Assembly (NCBI RefSeq): GCF_022180385.2
Contig: NZ_BQME02000001.1
Location: 2,232,178-2,296,177, forward strand
Source of the DNA: Paenibacillus sp. L3-i20
GTDB lineage: Bacteria; Bacillota; Bacilli; Paenibacillales; Paenibacillaceae
DNA: 64,000 nucleotides
Direction: 5' to 3'
Part shown: piece after piece, positions 9,522 through 17,775 of the stretch
Layout: every line of letters starts with the position of its first letter
Numbering within the stretch: the stretch's first letter is position 1
The notes under the pieces: generated by a model
The model's input: the letters and a program-made list of their open reading frames with translations, nothing else
Told to the model about the DNA's origin: nothing
Databases searched by the model: none
Translations under genes and position numbers: made by a program

Positions 9522-10478
9522 ATGAAAAAAAGAAGATTATTATTGGTAGTAGGTATAGTGGGTTTGACCGTTTTTATTGGGTTTAACTTCGCTAAAGATA
9601 TTGGCTGGATCGAACAGTCGCCGACACTCTCAGAGCCGCCTAAGCTTGCTGATGGAGCGAAGGAAAGTACTGGTCAGCAAGGCGGTCAAGTAGAGGGTGA
9701 GGAAACTCCACAGCCTACTGAGGGTAACGATGAGTCCAATGTGGACAAGCCTGAGATTACTGATAAGCCGGAAAGTACGGATAAACCTGAAAGTACGGAT
9801 AAACCCGAAAGTACGGACAAACCTATCAATACAGGTTCGACTGTCGAGGTTGTTGGTATATCAAAGGGTGAAGATGGCGCTATGGGTGTAGTTGCTGAGC
9901 CGGAGAACGTAGCTTCGCTTGTTAATCCTTTTAATAAGTTGCCGGAGGACTATAATCCAACGGATCTCGTATACCCAGACGTTCGATTCATCTTTTCTGA
10001 GAAAATTGAAAAACGGAAAATGCGTCAGGAAGCAGCGGAGGCGCTGGAGAAGCTATTCAGTGGTGCGGAAGATGCTAAGATCTATTTGGCGGGTGTATCT
10101 GCATATCGTTCACATGAGACCCAGAAAAAACTGTTTGATCGCTATGTGAAGCGTGATGGTTATGAGAAAGCAAGAACGTACAGTGCGCTGCCTGGGACAA
10201 GCGAGCACGAGACTGGTTTAGCGGTCGATGTGACGAGCAGTGACGGCAAGTGTGCTGCAGCGGATTGTTTTGGTGAGACGAAGGAAGCGGATTGGTTGAA
10301 GATGAACGCAGCTACGTATGGATTCATCATTCGGTATCCAGAAGGCAAGGACAAGATTACTGGTTATCAATACGAGCCATGGCATCTCCGTTATGTTGGT
10401 ACATCAGTTGCAGAGGAGCTTGTTGCAAACGATCAGACGTTAGAAGAATATTATGACGCTGTGCCTGTGAATAACTAA
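9522..10478 (+). CDS. VanY/DdcY-type D-Ala-D-Ala carboxypeptidase
   Basis: A 318-residue M15B peptidase that trims D-alanine from peptidoglycan stems. An N-terminal signal or anchor helix (about 5-24) is followed by an acidic Pro/Thr/Glu linker and then the catalytic domain. The zinc site is read from SEHETGLAVDV (His and Asp ligands) and PWHLRYVG (His ligand), with YRSHETQKKLF as the family's upstream motif. The linker holds four copies of an 18-base repeat (EST/DKP) at 9753-9824, probably a wall-spanning spacer that can change length. The start has AGGGGG 8 bases upstream. Confidence 0.9.
   Translation: MKKRRLLLVVGIVGLTVFIGFNFAKDIGWIEQSPTLSEPPKLADGAKESTGQQGGQVEGEETPQPTEGNDESNVDKPEITDKPESTDKPESTDKPESTDKPINTGSTVEVVGISKGEDGAMGVVAEPENVASLVNPFNKLPEDYNPTDLVYPDVRFIFSEKIEKRKMRQEAAEALEKLFSGAEDAKIYLAGVSAYRSHETQKKLFDRYVKRDGYEKARTYSALPGTSEHETGLAVDVTSSDGKCAAADCFGETKEADWLKMNAATYGFIIRYPEGKDKITGYQYEPWHLRYVGTSVAEELVANDQTLEEYYDAVPVNN
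9753..9824 (+). repeat. 18-bp tandem repeat inside the carboxypeptidase gene
   Basis: Three near-identical 18-base units (9771-9824), coding Glu-Ser-Thr-Asp-Lys-Pro, plus one diverged copy (9753-9770). They lie in the linker, residues about 78-101. Being in-frame, copy-number change would only alter linker length. Confidence 0.9.
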
Positions 10479-10647
10479 TAAGGCTTCTTATTTAGAGGTC
10501 ATGGGAAGACTATACATGGTATGAGATGACTGCAATAGTAGTAAAATAGATGAAATGTAGCAGCGGCGTATGTTGGCCTTATGCAATCACTTAAGGTGAT
10601 AGCAAAGAGTTCGCACCACGCCGCATGCATTCTCTTAGGTCTTGCCT

Positions 10648-10803
10648 TTAGATCTTTGATTCGAACGTTTTGCAATCTGTTTCTTCGGACTGGCTAGCTT
10701 GCTTGCCGCGATTACTTACAACATAGATCGAAGAAGCGCCGCAATTATTGCCTGTTGCCCAAAATTTGCAAGAGCTTACTTCACAAAGTACGTCCTTTGC
10801 CAT
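10648..10803 (-). CDS. DUF1540 small cysteine protein
   Basis: A 51-residue product, MAKDVLCEVSSCKFWATGNN at its start. Four cysteines lie at 7, 12, 21 and 44 in the pattern C-x4-C-x8-C-x22-C, with IYVVSN after the third and TDCKTF near the end. This fits DUF1540, small Firmicute proteins thought to bind a metal through these cysteines and often linked to spores. The ATG at 10803 has GGGGGTGATC upstream at ideal spacing. The gene diverges from the cardiolipin synthase gene. It is short enough to be missed by ORF length cut-offs. Confidence 0.8.
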   Translation of the reverse strand: MAKDVLCEVSSCKFWATGNNCGASSIYVVSNRGKQASQSEETDCKTFESKI

Positions 10804-10904
10804 TGATGATCACCCCCTTATCCATAGGATGGACAATCGGGAGTCACTTTTATACTAAGACATTATGTAATGATCGTTACCAATTGCGGGGGTTGAAGAG
10901 CCGA

Positions 10905-12353
10905 ATGAGTATGCTCCAGAATATATCTTTGATTATCATGTTATTAAATATTTTTCTTGCAATAACCGTTATTTTTTTAGAACGTCGTAATGCAACGTCT
11001 ACGTGGGCATGGCTTATGATTCTCTTTTTTATTCCTGTGTTGGGATTCATATTGTATCTTGTATTGGGACAAAGGGTGCGAAGAAGGCAACTGAATAAGC
11101 TGCTTGGTGACAATCAGCTTATTATTGAAGACACACTTGATAAACAGAAGCAGCAAGTGATCGAAAGAAAACTGCTCTCAGCCAATAGCGAGCATGCGAT
11201 GTATCAAGATATGATCTACATGAACTTAACTACAGGATATGCACTCTATACGAATAACAACTCGGTCGATATTTTTACCGAGGGTAACCAAAAATTTGAT
11301 TCTCTAATAAGAGATATCGAAGCAGCGGAGCATCACATACATCTTGTTTATTATATTGTACGAGATGATGTTCTGGGACGAAGATTAGTTAAAGCGCTAG
11401 CGAAGAAAGCTGCTCAAGGGATAGAGGTACGTTTCTTATATGATCATATTGGAAGCTCACAACTGCCTAAACGGTACTTTAGCGAGCTTCGTGCTGCTGG
11501 GGGGATGGAGACTGCCTTTTTCCCTTCTCGCATTCCTTACGTTAATTTGAAGGTCAATTATCGGAATCACCGTAAGCTCGTTATCATTGATGGCAAGGTT
11601 GGCTACATTGGCGGCTTTAATATTGGTGATGAGTACTTGGGATTGAACAAAAACTTCGGCGAGTGGAGGGACACCCATCTAAAGGTAGTAGGCGGTGCTG
11701 TCCTGCAGATGCAAGCACAGTTCCTTATGGATTGGAATTTGGCATCGAGTGGTAGATTGGAACTCAGTGAAACGTATTTTCCTGAGACGGTGGAGAGAAA
11801 AGGTAACATTGGGATGCAGCTCGTTGCAAGTGGCCCCGATACGGAATATCAAGAGATCAAAAATGCTTATATCAAAATGATTTATTCCGCTAAAGAATCA
11901 ATTTGTTTGCAAACGCCTTATTTCGTACCGGATGAGAGCCTTATGACAGCCCTTCGAATTGCTGCACTGTCGGGAGTCAATGTGCGAATTATGCTACCGA
12001 GCAAACCAGATCATTTCTTTGTTTATTGGGCGACGCATTCTTATTTGGGGGAAATGTTAGCAAGCGGTGTTCAGATCTTCTTATATGAACGAGGATTTCT
12101 CCATGCGAAGACGTTAGTGGTAGATAGTAAAATTGCCTCTGTCGGAACAACGAATCTGGATATCCGAAGCTTTAAACTAAATTTCGAGATGAATGCATTT
12201 ATTTATGACACTAAAACGGCTACGCAGCTAATGACCATTTTTGAAGGGGATGTCACCTATTCGCGTCAGCTCACAGTAGAGGACTATGCTAATCGTCCCT
12301 TGTTTAATCGGTTCAGAGAGTCAATCTCCAGATTGCTTAGCCCAATTCTATAA
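10905..12353 (+). CDS. cls: Cardiolipin synthase
   Basis: A 482-residue phospholipase-D-superfamily enzyme that joins two phosphatidylglycerols into cardiolipin at the membrane. Two N-terminal helices (about 3-22 and 34-54) are followed by two HKD active sites: HRKLVIIDGKVGYIGGFN and HAKTLVVDSKIASVGTTN. The frame is open further upstream, but ATG 10905 gives the family N terminus (MSMLQNISLIIMLLNIF) and exactly the length of Bacillus ClsA. Its ribosome binding site is weak (GAAGAG, or GGGGG 12 bases away). A terminator follows. Confidence 0.93.
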   Translation: MSMLQNISLIIMLLNIFLAITVIFLERRNATSTWAWLMILFFIPVLGFILYLVLGQRVRRRQLNKLLGDNQLIIEDTLDKQKQQVIERKLLSANSEHAMYQDMIYMNLTTGYALYTNNNSVDIFTEGNQKFDSLIRDIEAAEHHIHLVYYIVRDDVLGRRLVKALAKKAAQGIEVRFLYDHIGSSQLPKRYFSELRAAGGMETAFFPSRIPYVNLKVNYRNHRKLVIIDGKVGYIGGFNIGDEYLGLNKNFGEWRDTHLKVVGGAVLQMQAQFLMDWNLASSGRLELSETYFPETVERKGNIGMQLVASGPDTEYQEIKNAYIKMIYSAKESICLQTPYFVPDESLMTALRIAALSGVNVRIMLPSKPDHFFVYWATHSYLGEMLASGVQIFLYERGFLHAKTLVVDSKIASVGTTNLDIRSFKLNFEMNAFIYDTKTATQLMTIFEGDVTYSRQLTVEDYANRPLFNRFRESISRLLSPIL

Positions 12354-12364
12354 CGAACAAGTTT

Positions 12365-12409
12365 AAAGGGATCCCGCTTATCTATGATAACCGGAATCCC
12401 TTTATGTTT
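12365..12409 (+). terminator. Rho-independent terminator
   Basis: The stem AAAGGGAT.CCG pairs with CGG.ATCCCTTT (12365-12403), followed by TATGTTT. It ends the cardiolipin synthase gene. Confidence 0.65.
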
Positions 12410-12429
12410 CTGATGAACAACTATTCAAT

Positions 12430-12640
12430 TTATTCAAACTCTCCAATCTTTGGCTTCCATAGCATATTATTAATCGCTTTATCCTTTCGATAAGTATCTA
12501 ATCTCTTAGTCTTTGATTAGACTATTAGATATCTTTGGATTACTTATTTTAGTAGTCTGTTCGATGGATTCCCACATGTCCTCTTTTGCTTGTTGCTCCT
12601 TCCTTATTGTAGTAGGACACGCTTCGCTAACTCACTGCAT
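12430..12640 (-). pseudogene. Possible decayed small gene, unrecognised
   Basis: On the minus strand an ATG at 12640 lies 6 bases after GAGAGGGG, but the third codon is TGA. The same frame then stays open for about 40 codons (VSEACPTTIRKEQQAKEDMW and on). After its stop another frame continues (KRLDTYRKDKAINNMLWKPK) to a TAA at 12430. A nonsense change and a frameshift in a former gene of about 70 codons would explain this. I recognise no family. It may equally be noncoding; the rest of the 12.41-12.78 kb gap is AT-rich with no other signal. Confidence 0.25.
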
Positions 12641-12789
12641 TGGTCTATCCCCTCTCGATTAAGTTAAGCTCAGTATATACTATTATTTTAATATTGTAAA
12701 TATTCAGATAATTAAAATTTGTTAAGAGTAGAACTTAAAAACAAACTGCTATTATGTTAGTTGTAGCGCGGAAATCACAAGTGAATGGA

Positions 12790-12828
12790 TTGACGGTATA
12801 TATAATTATATTTATACTTAGTCTAAAA
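12790..12828 (+). promoter_or_regulatory. Promoter and PerR-like operator of the Fur-family gene
   Basis: TTGACG (12790-12795), 17 bases, then TATACT (12813-12818). A 19-base element at 12810-12828, ATTTATACTTAGTCTAAAA, covers the -10 and start point. It matches the element at the catalase promoter (14091-14109) at 14 of 19 positions, including AGTCTAAA. This supports autoregulation by the adjacent Fur-family repressor. Confidence 0.6.
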
Positions 12829-12856
12829 TCATAGGATAAGGCGGCATGAAGCAGTC

Positions 12857-13249
12857 ATGAGCAAAATAAACTTAACTATACAGAGGAAAGCCATCTTCGA
12901 AGTTGTAAAGGAAGCATACGATCATCCTACGGCAGCTGATGTCATCGATAGACTTCGGGGGCGAGGTTATAACTTCGCATATGGAACCGTATATAATTCA
13001 TTGCGCTACTTGAGAGATGTTGGGTTGATTCGTGAGCTGAAGCTAGGGGAGGCGATTAGCCGCTATGATGCTAGAACAGATGAACATCAGCATATCGTAT
13101 GTACGAAATGTGGTCGAGTGGATGAGGTGCTGATTGAAGTGCCGTCGGATTGGATTACAGCTGTAGCAAAGGAAACGAACTATCGGATCGAGCATGCACA
13201 AGTTGTGCTGGAAGGGGTATGTGAGACATGTACGAACAAGACCCAATAG
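12857..13249 (+). CDS. Fur-family repressor, PerR-like
   Basis: A 130-residue metal-dependent repressor. The DNA-binding domain has TVYNSLRYLRDVGLI, and Cys82/85 and Cys122/125 form the structural zinc site. The sensor-site residues His23, Asp71, His77 and His79 align with PerR His37, Asp85, His91 and His93, and the single HxH resembles PerR rather than Fur. The fifth ligand, Asp104 in PerR, is Glu90 here (CGRVDE), as in Fur-type proteins. Catalase downstream has a matching operator, so a peroxide-stress role is likely. The ATG at 12857 overlaps the stop of a four-codon ATG-AAG-CAG-TCA-TGA minicistron. It overlaps the next gene by 22 bases. Confidence 0.85.
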   Translation: MSKINLTIQRKAIFEVVKEAYDHPTAADVIDRLRGRGYNFAYGTVYNSLRYLRDVGLIRELKLGEAISRYDARTDEHQHIVCTKCGRVDEVLIEVPSDWITAVAKETNYRIEHAQVVLEGVCETCTNKTQ

Positions 13250-13992
13250 TAGATACGAACGAAGGCGTTATTTGCTCCCTAACGAAGCGGGTCATGATCA
13301 TTAGCCCCTTGCCAGATCGGGTTCGCAGCTTGCTAGTTATGTTATCGACGGAATGTTTTGATGTATTCTCTCTTCATGATTTCAACAAAAGTATGTTGCC
13401 AGCTTTGCAGCCCGAACTATTAGTATATGATGCTTTACCTATCGCTCACCCTAAAGCGGGTCAGACGTTAAGAGGTGGCGAAGAATTATTGAAGGCCGCC
13501 GAAGGATATGGTGTTCCCGTACTTGTACTTATGGATAAACAATCGTATGAAACATGCGGAGAAGAGGAATTATCGGGTGCTCAGCTGCTTGTTTGGCCTG
13601 CGAAACCTGAGGAGGCGCTGGAGCTTATTAACCGAATGTTGGAAAGCCGCTCAACTTCACAGGGATTGCTAGGTCTTGACGATATAAAAATGTTTAAAGA
13701 CATTGAAATTGATTTGCGCAAAATGAAAGTAACGCAAGGAAATGTACGTGTAGATTTGACGAAGACAGAATATGATCTATTGCTCCACTTTATTGCTTCG
13801 GATGGTTCTGTTCTATCGCGGGAATCTCTACTGGACACGGTTTGGGGACTTCAGTTTTATGGCAGCAGCAATGTTGTAGATGTTCATATTAAGAGTCTTC
13901 GTAAGAAGCTTAAGGATAGTGCAATTTCGCCCAAATACATTGTTACCGTCCGTGGAGCTGGTTATCGACTCGCGGATGATTCAGCTCATTAA
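13228..13992 (+). CDS. OmpR-type winged-helix response regulator, atypical receiver
   Basis: A 254-residue protein. Residues about 20-135 look like a degenerate receiver: the first strand MIISPLPD lacks the usual acidic pair, but LLVYDALP retains a possible Asp site. The C-terminal 100 residues form a clear OmpR/PhoB winged helix (LTKTEYDLLLHFIASDGSVL, then VDVHIKSLRKKL and TVRGAGYRL). No sensor kinase lies nearby. The reading frame overlaps the Fur-family gene by 22 bases, implying coupled translation and a shared regulatory task. An ATG at 13294 is an alternative start. Phosphorylation-independent control is possible. Confidence 0.8.
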   Translation: MYEQDPIVDTNEGVICSLTKRVMIISPLPDRVRSLLVMLSTECFDVFSLHDFNKSMLPALQPELLVYDALPIAHPKAGQTLRGGEELLKAAEGYGVPVLVLMDKQSYETCGEEELSGAQLLVWPAKPEEALELINRMLESRSTSQGLLGLDDIKMFKDIEIDLRKMKVTQGNVRVDLTKTEYDLLLHFIASDGSVLSRESLLDTVWGLQFYGSSNVVDVHIKSLRKKLKDSAISPKYIVTVRGAGYRLADDSAH

Positions 13993-14051
13993 TACCGTTC
14001 TGTGCGTCTTAATCGTTCATTTAATATTCATCTACCATTCATCATGTGTTC

Positions 14052-14109
14052 ATGACATATGGACAGCGTGACGATACAATTAGTATAAAGATTTAGATCA
14101 AGTCTAAAT
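14052..14109 (+). promoter_or_regulatory. katA promoter and PerR-like operator
   Basis: ATGACA (14052-14057), 17 bases, then TACAAT (14075-14080). Just after the predicted start point lies ATTTAGATCAAGTCTAAAT (14091-14109), an inverted repeat with perfect 7-base arms and a 5-base centre. It is nearly the same as the element at the Fur-family promoter. A repressor bound here would block early transcription. Confidence 0.65.
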
Positions 14110-14134
14110 ATATAAAACTAATGAGGTGTTATTT

Positions 14135-15589
14135 ATGAATAATCGTTTGACGACTAATCAAGGTACTCCTGTAGGCAATAATCAGAGCTCTCGTACAGCA
14201 GGCCAGCGCGGACCGACTTTATTGGAAGATTATCATTTGCTGGAGAAGATCGCTCATTTCGACCGTGAGCGCATTCCAGAACGTGTCGTTCATGCTAGAG
14301 GAGCAGGTGCACATGGTGTTTTCCGTACAGAAAATAGTATGACGGAACATACAAAAGCTTTATTTCTCGGTGAAGCAGGAACGGAAACACCAGTGTTTGT
14401 ACGTTTCTCCACTGTTATTAATGGTACTGGCTCCCCTGAGACGGTACGTGATCCTAGAGGTTTTGCAGTAAAGTTTTACACACAGGAAGGTAATTATGAT
14501 TTAGTCGGCAACCATTTGCCAGTATTTTTCATTCGTGATGCAATGAAATTCCCGGATATGGTACATTCACTTAAGCCAGCTCCACATACGAATATTCAAG
14601 ACCCTGCTCGTTATTGGGACTTTATGACGTTGACGCCAGAATCCACACATATGCTTACTTGGCTGTTTTCTGACGACGGTACGCCAGCATCCTATCGTGA
14701 AATGGACGGCTTTGGTGTTCATGCATTTAAGTGGATTAACGATGCAGGCAAGCAGACGTATGTAAAATATACATGGAAGTCGCTGCAAGGCGTTCGCAAC
14801 TTCACTGCCGAAGAGGCATCTCAAATGCAGGCAAAGGATTTCAATCATGCTACTCGTGATTTATACGATGCAATCGAACTTGGCAACTTCCCAGAATGGG
14901 AGCTGCACGTGCAATTAATGCCGCGAGAGCATGTCGATCGTTATGCATTCGATCCACTAGACCCTACTAAGATTTGGCCGGAAGATATGTATCCGCTGAA
15001 TAAAGTCGGTACGATGACGCTGAACCGCAATCCTGTCAATTACTTCGCTGAAGTAGAGCAGTCAGCATTTTCACCGGGCGTGTTAGTAGCAGGCATTGAG
15101 CCATCTGAAGATAAGCTGCTTCAAGGCCGGTTATTTTCATATCCCGACACGCAGCGTTATCGTTTGGGAGCCAACTACTTGAACATCCCCGTGAACTGCC
15201 CTTATGCGCCTGTTCGCAATCATCAGCGCGACGGAGCAATGACAATGCATGCGGATCCATCATCGGTCAATTACGAACCCAATAGTGCATCTGACAGTCC
15301 GAAGGAGTCACCGGATCACAACGATTCCTATTCAACCATTCTTGGCGGCGCAGGTCGGCAAAAGATTGATAAAACAGATGACTTCACTCAAGCAGGGGAG
15401 CGCTACCGTTCATTGCCTGAGGAGCAACAAGAAAATCTAGTGACGAATTTGGTTAATGAGCTTCGTGCAACGAACGATGATATACGGCTTCGTGCACTCT
15501 GTAATTTCTTCCGTGCCGATCGGACACTCGGTACGAAGTTGTCCGAAGAGCTTGATGTAGATATTCGTGAGTTTATCCCGAAAGGATAA
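14135..15589 (+). CDS. katA: Catalase, monofunctional haem type
   Basis: A 484-residue small-subunit catalase that splits hydrogen peroxide into water and oxygen. Distal His53 is in VVHARGAGAHG, Asn126 in YDLVGNHLPVFFIRDA, and the proximal haem Tyr in RLFSYPDTQRYRLG. The family motif RDPRGFAVKFYT is present. Length is standard for clade 3. The chosen ATG at 14135 has GAGGTG 5 bases upstream; a GTG at 14126 is inside that site. A PerR-like operator sits in its leader and the cognate-looking repressor gene lies 0.9 kb upstream. A terminator follows. Confidence 0.95.
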   Translation: MNNRLTTNQGTPVGNNQSSRTAGQRGPTLLEDYHLLEKIAHFDRERIPERVVHARGAGAHGVFRTENSMTEHTKALFLGEAGTETPVFVRFSTVINGTGSPETVRDPRGFAVKFYTQEGNYDLVGNHLPVFFIRDAMKFPDMVHSLKPAPHTNIQDPARYWDFMTLTPESTHMLTWLFSDDGTPASYREMDGFGVHAFKWINDAGKQTYVKYTWKSLQGVRNFTAEEASQMQAKDFNHATRDLYDAIELGNFPEWELHVQLMPREHVDRYAFDPLDPTKIWPEDMYPLNKVGTMTLNRNPVNYFAEVEQSAFSPGVLVAGIEPSEDKLLQGRLFSYPDTQRYRLGANYLNIPVNCPYAPVRNHQRDGAMTMHADPSSVNYEPNSASDSPKESPDHNDSYSTILGGAGRQKIDKTDDFTQAGERYRSLPEEQQENLVTNLVNELRATNDDIRLRALCNFFRADRTLGTKLSEELDVDIREFIPKG

Positions 15590-15622
15590 ACCATAATTTC
15601 TAAATATGTTATCATTTGTGGT

Positions 15623-15668
15623 GAAGCCCCTCCTTATTAGTCATTGTAAGGAGGGGCTTCTTTGTTTT
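15623..15668 (+). terminator. Rho-independent terminator
   Basis: A perfect 14-bp stem, GAAGCCCCTCCTTA/TAAGGAGGGGCTTC, followed by TTTGTTTT. It ends katA. Confidence 0.9.
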
Positions 15669-15670
15669 GC

Positions 15671-15700
15671 TTGAAATTAAACCGTTTATAACGGTAAACT
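15671..15700 (+). promoter_or_regulatory. Promoter with palindrome in the spacer
   Basis: TTGAAA (15671-15676), 18 bases, then TAAACT (15695-15700). The spacer contains the palindrome ACCGTTTATAACGGT (15681-15695, 6-bp arms around TAT), a likely operator for an unknown regulator of the CcdC-like gene. Confidence 0.45.
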
Positions 15701-15759
15701 AGAGTACATGCAAATTAGGCTAGTAGCTATTACACATTTTGATTACGGAGGTTCTTCGG

Positions 15760-16242
15760 ATGCAGTGGACCAATCCAATCTTACAATTAGGAGCTATTTC
15801 GGTTTCGATTATAATGGGGCTATGTCTCATTATTGTTCGTATTCGCGCAGGTAATCAGCCGACAACGCTAAAAAAAATTGTTATTCCACCACTGGGTATG
15901 GCTACTGGTTTTATTATGTTTGCATTTCCTATGACACATATTCCGTGGTTGTGGGGAGTATCAGCCTTTGGTACAGGGCTGCTTCTATTCGCATTTCCAC
16001 TTATTGTGACGACTAGACTAGAGAGGGTGGACACAGCTATATTTGTACGACGGTCGAAAGCCTTCGTAGCTATTATTATTGTTATGTTCCTGCTTAGAAT
16101 CATGCTGCATCGCGTGGTAGAGCATTATGTGACAATTCCACAGACAGGGGCGATTTTTTATTTATTAGCACTCGGAATGATTATTCCGTGGAGATTAGCA
16201 ATGGTAAGTGATTATTTGCGGCTAAGGAAACTCGCTGCATGA
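15760..16242 (+). CDS. CcdC-like membrane protein (DUF1453)
   Basis: A 160-residue polytopic protein with about four to five hydrophobic helices and no soluble domain. Features include PPLGMATGFIMFAFP and a basic VTTRLERVDTAIFVRRSKAF loop, as in the CcdC/YneJ family. CcdC genes neighbour cytochrome c maturation genes in Bacillus, but none are nearby here and the function is unknown. ATG 15760 has ACGGAGG 8 bases upstream. Confidence 0.7.
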   Translation: MQWTNPILQLGAISVSIIMGLCLIIVRIRAGNQPTTLKKIVIPPLGMATGFIMFAFPMTHIPWLWGVSAFGTGLLLFAFPLIVTTRLERVDTAIFVRRSKAFVAIIIVMFLLRIMLHRVVEHYVTIPQTGAIFYLLALGMIIPWRLAMVSDYLRLRKLAA

Positions 16243-16328
16243 CAGGATGGGTAGACTCGATAACGATTATTTTATAGAAATGGTCATACTACCCATTGGT
16301 GATGATTTCACGGATAGGTGGTTTTTTT

Positions 16329-17660
16329 ATGAGTTCAAGTAAGAATACGGAACGTTTTACCTCAAAAGGATTTATTATGGCCGCTATTGGCAGTTCAGTC
16401 GGCTTAGGTAGTATGTGGAAATTCCCCTATGTGACAGGTTTGTATGGTGGCGCAGCCTTTTTCTTACTATTTATACTCTGTTTGCTGCTAGTTGGTTTGC
16501 CAGTACTGCTTGCCGAACTGACTGTTGGTCGGGGAGGCCGTGGGAGTGCTTCATCTTCATTAACGAAGCTGAGCGGGAGTAAGGGCTGGGGCGCTGTTGG
16601 ATTTTTAACGGTAATAGGTTCATTTCTCGTCATGTCATTTTATGGTGTAGTTGCAGGATGGACCCTTCATTATGCCTTGTTATCCTTTACGGGGAACCTG
16701 TTCTCAAAAGATGATTTTGCGGGCGTGTTTGCACAGTTTATTGGTGGCTGGACGCCAATTGGCTGGCAGCTTGTTGTTATGTTGATTACAGCATTTGTTT
16801 TGATCCGTGGTGTATCAGCAGGTATAGAGAAGTTCAATAAACTGATTGTACCTGGTTTAGTCATATTGCTCGTTCTCCTTGCCATTCAAGCATTATCGCT
16901 GGACGGCGCTAGCAAAGGGGTATCGTTTTTCCTAAAACCTGACTTTAGTAAGCTAACGGCGGAATCTGCGCTTGTAGCACTTGGACAAGCCTTTTTCTCG
17001 ATGTCTCTTGGAATGGGGACGATGGTAACTTACGGCGCTTACGTGGAAAAAAATCAATCATTAGGTACAGCGACCGTAGCGGTTGGTGTCGGCAACGTAT
17101 TGTATGCGCTGCTCGCAGGGTTAATTATTTTCCCAACGATATTTGTGTTTGGTATTGCGCCAACGGAAGGTGCAGGACTTGTGTTTGTTGCGCTGCCTGC
17201 AGCGTTCTCTGCCATGCCGTTTGGTGCATTGTTCGGCGGATTGTTTTTTGTTTTGCTGGCGTTTGCAGCAATTACTTCTGCAGTATCAGTACTGGAAGTT
17301 TCCGTTGCCTTCGTCCGAGATCAATTCAAATGGAGCCGTTTCAAGTCTGTCATTGTTGTTAGTACTATTTGCTTCTTCGCAGGTGTACCTTTATCCATCT
17401 CGCTTGGAGGTAAGGTGGACTGGCTTATGATTGGTGGTAAATCGCTGTTCGATTGGGTTGATTTTGTATGTTCCAACATCATATTGCCAATTGGCGGTTT
17501 GCTTATAACAATTTTTGTTGCGTATAGGTGGGAAGGCGCAGCGAAGGAATCGGGCTTATCCTCAGGATGGTTGAAGGTATGGATATTTATGTTGAAGTTT
17601 GTTTCTCCAGTCTTGGTCCTGCTTGTACTTCTTTATTACGCAGGCATTATTAAGCTGTGA
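16329..17660 (+). CDS. Sodium-dependent transporter, SNF family
   Basis: A 443-residue LeuT-fold symporter with about 11-12 helices. The N-terminal sodium/substrate region reads FIMAAIGSSVGLGSMWKFPY, a variant of the AxGxAVGLGNxWRFPY signature. It probably imports an amino acid with sodium. The start at 16329 follows AGGTGG by 7 bases. An 8-bp inverted repeat (ATGGGTAG at about 16247 and CTACCCAT at about 16290) lies in the leader, with no T-tract. Substrate is not predictable. Confidence 0.85.
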   Translation: MSSSKNTERFTSKGFIMAAIGSSVGLGSMWKFPYVTGLYGGAAFFLLFILCLLLVGLPVLLAELTVGRGGRGSASSSLTKLSGSKGWGAVGFLTVIGSFLVMSFYGVVAGWTLHYALLSFTGNLFSKDDFAGVFAQFIGGWTPIGWQLVVMLITAFVLIRGVSAGIEKFNKLIVPGLVILLVLLAIQALSLDGASKGVSFFLKPDFSKLTAESALVALGQAFFSMSLGMGTMVTYGAYVEKNQSLGTATVAVGVGNVLYALLAGLIIFPTIFVFGIAPTEGAGLVFVALPAAFSAMPFGALFGGLFFVLLAFAAITSAVSVLEVSVAFVRDQFKWSRFKSVIVVSTICFFAGVPLSISLGGKVDWLMIGGKSLFDWVDFVCSNIILPIGGLLITIFVAYRWEGAAKESGLSSGWLKVWIFMLKFVSPVLVLLVLLYYAGIIKL

Positions 17661-17696
17661 GCAATTAAATAAACGGTCAATAGGAATGACAATAGG

Positions 17697-17740
17697 AAGG
17701 CTGCTTTCAAGGTTTAATGAACCTTAAAGGCAGCCTTTTG
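17697..17740. terminator. Terminator between convergent genes
   Basis: AAGGCTGC pairs with GCAGCCTT, with an inner AAGGTT/AACCTT stem around TAATG. It serves the transporter gene and probably also the minus-strand operon ending at 17776. Confidence 0.75.
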
Positions 17741-17775
17741 CTCCGTCTATACGACTGATTAAGTGGATGAGAAAA

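Noticed and set aside
10755..10904. 50-codon extension of cardiolipin synthase
   Set aside because: It overlaps the divergent DUF1540 gene and does not match the family; ATG 10905 gives the standard 482 residues.
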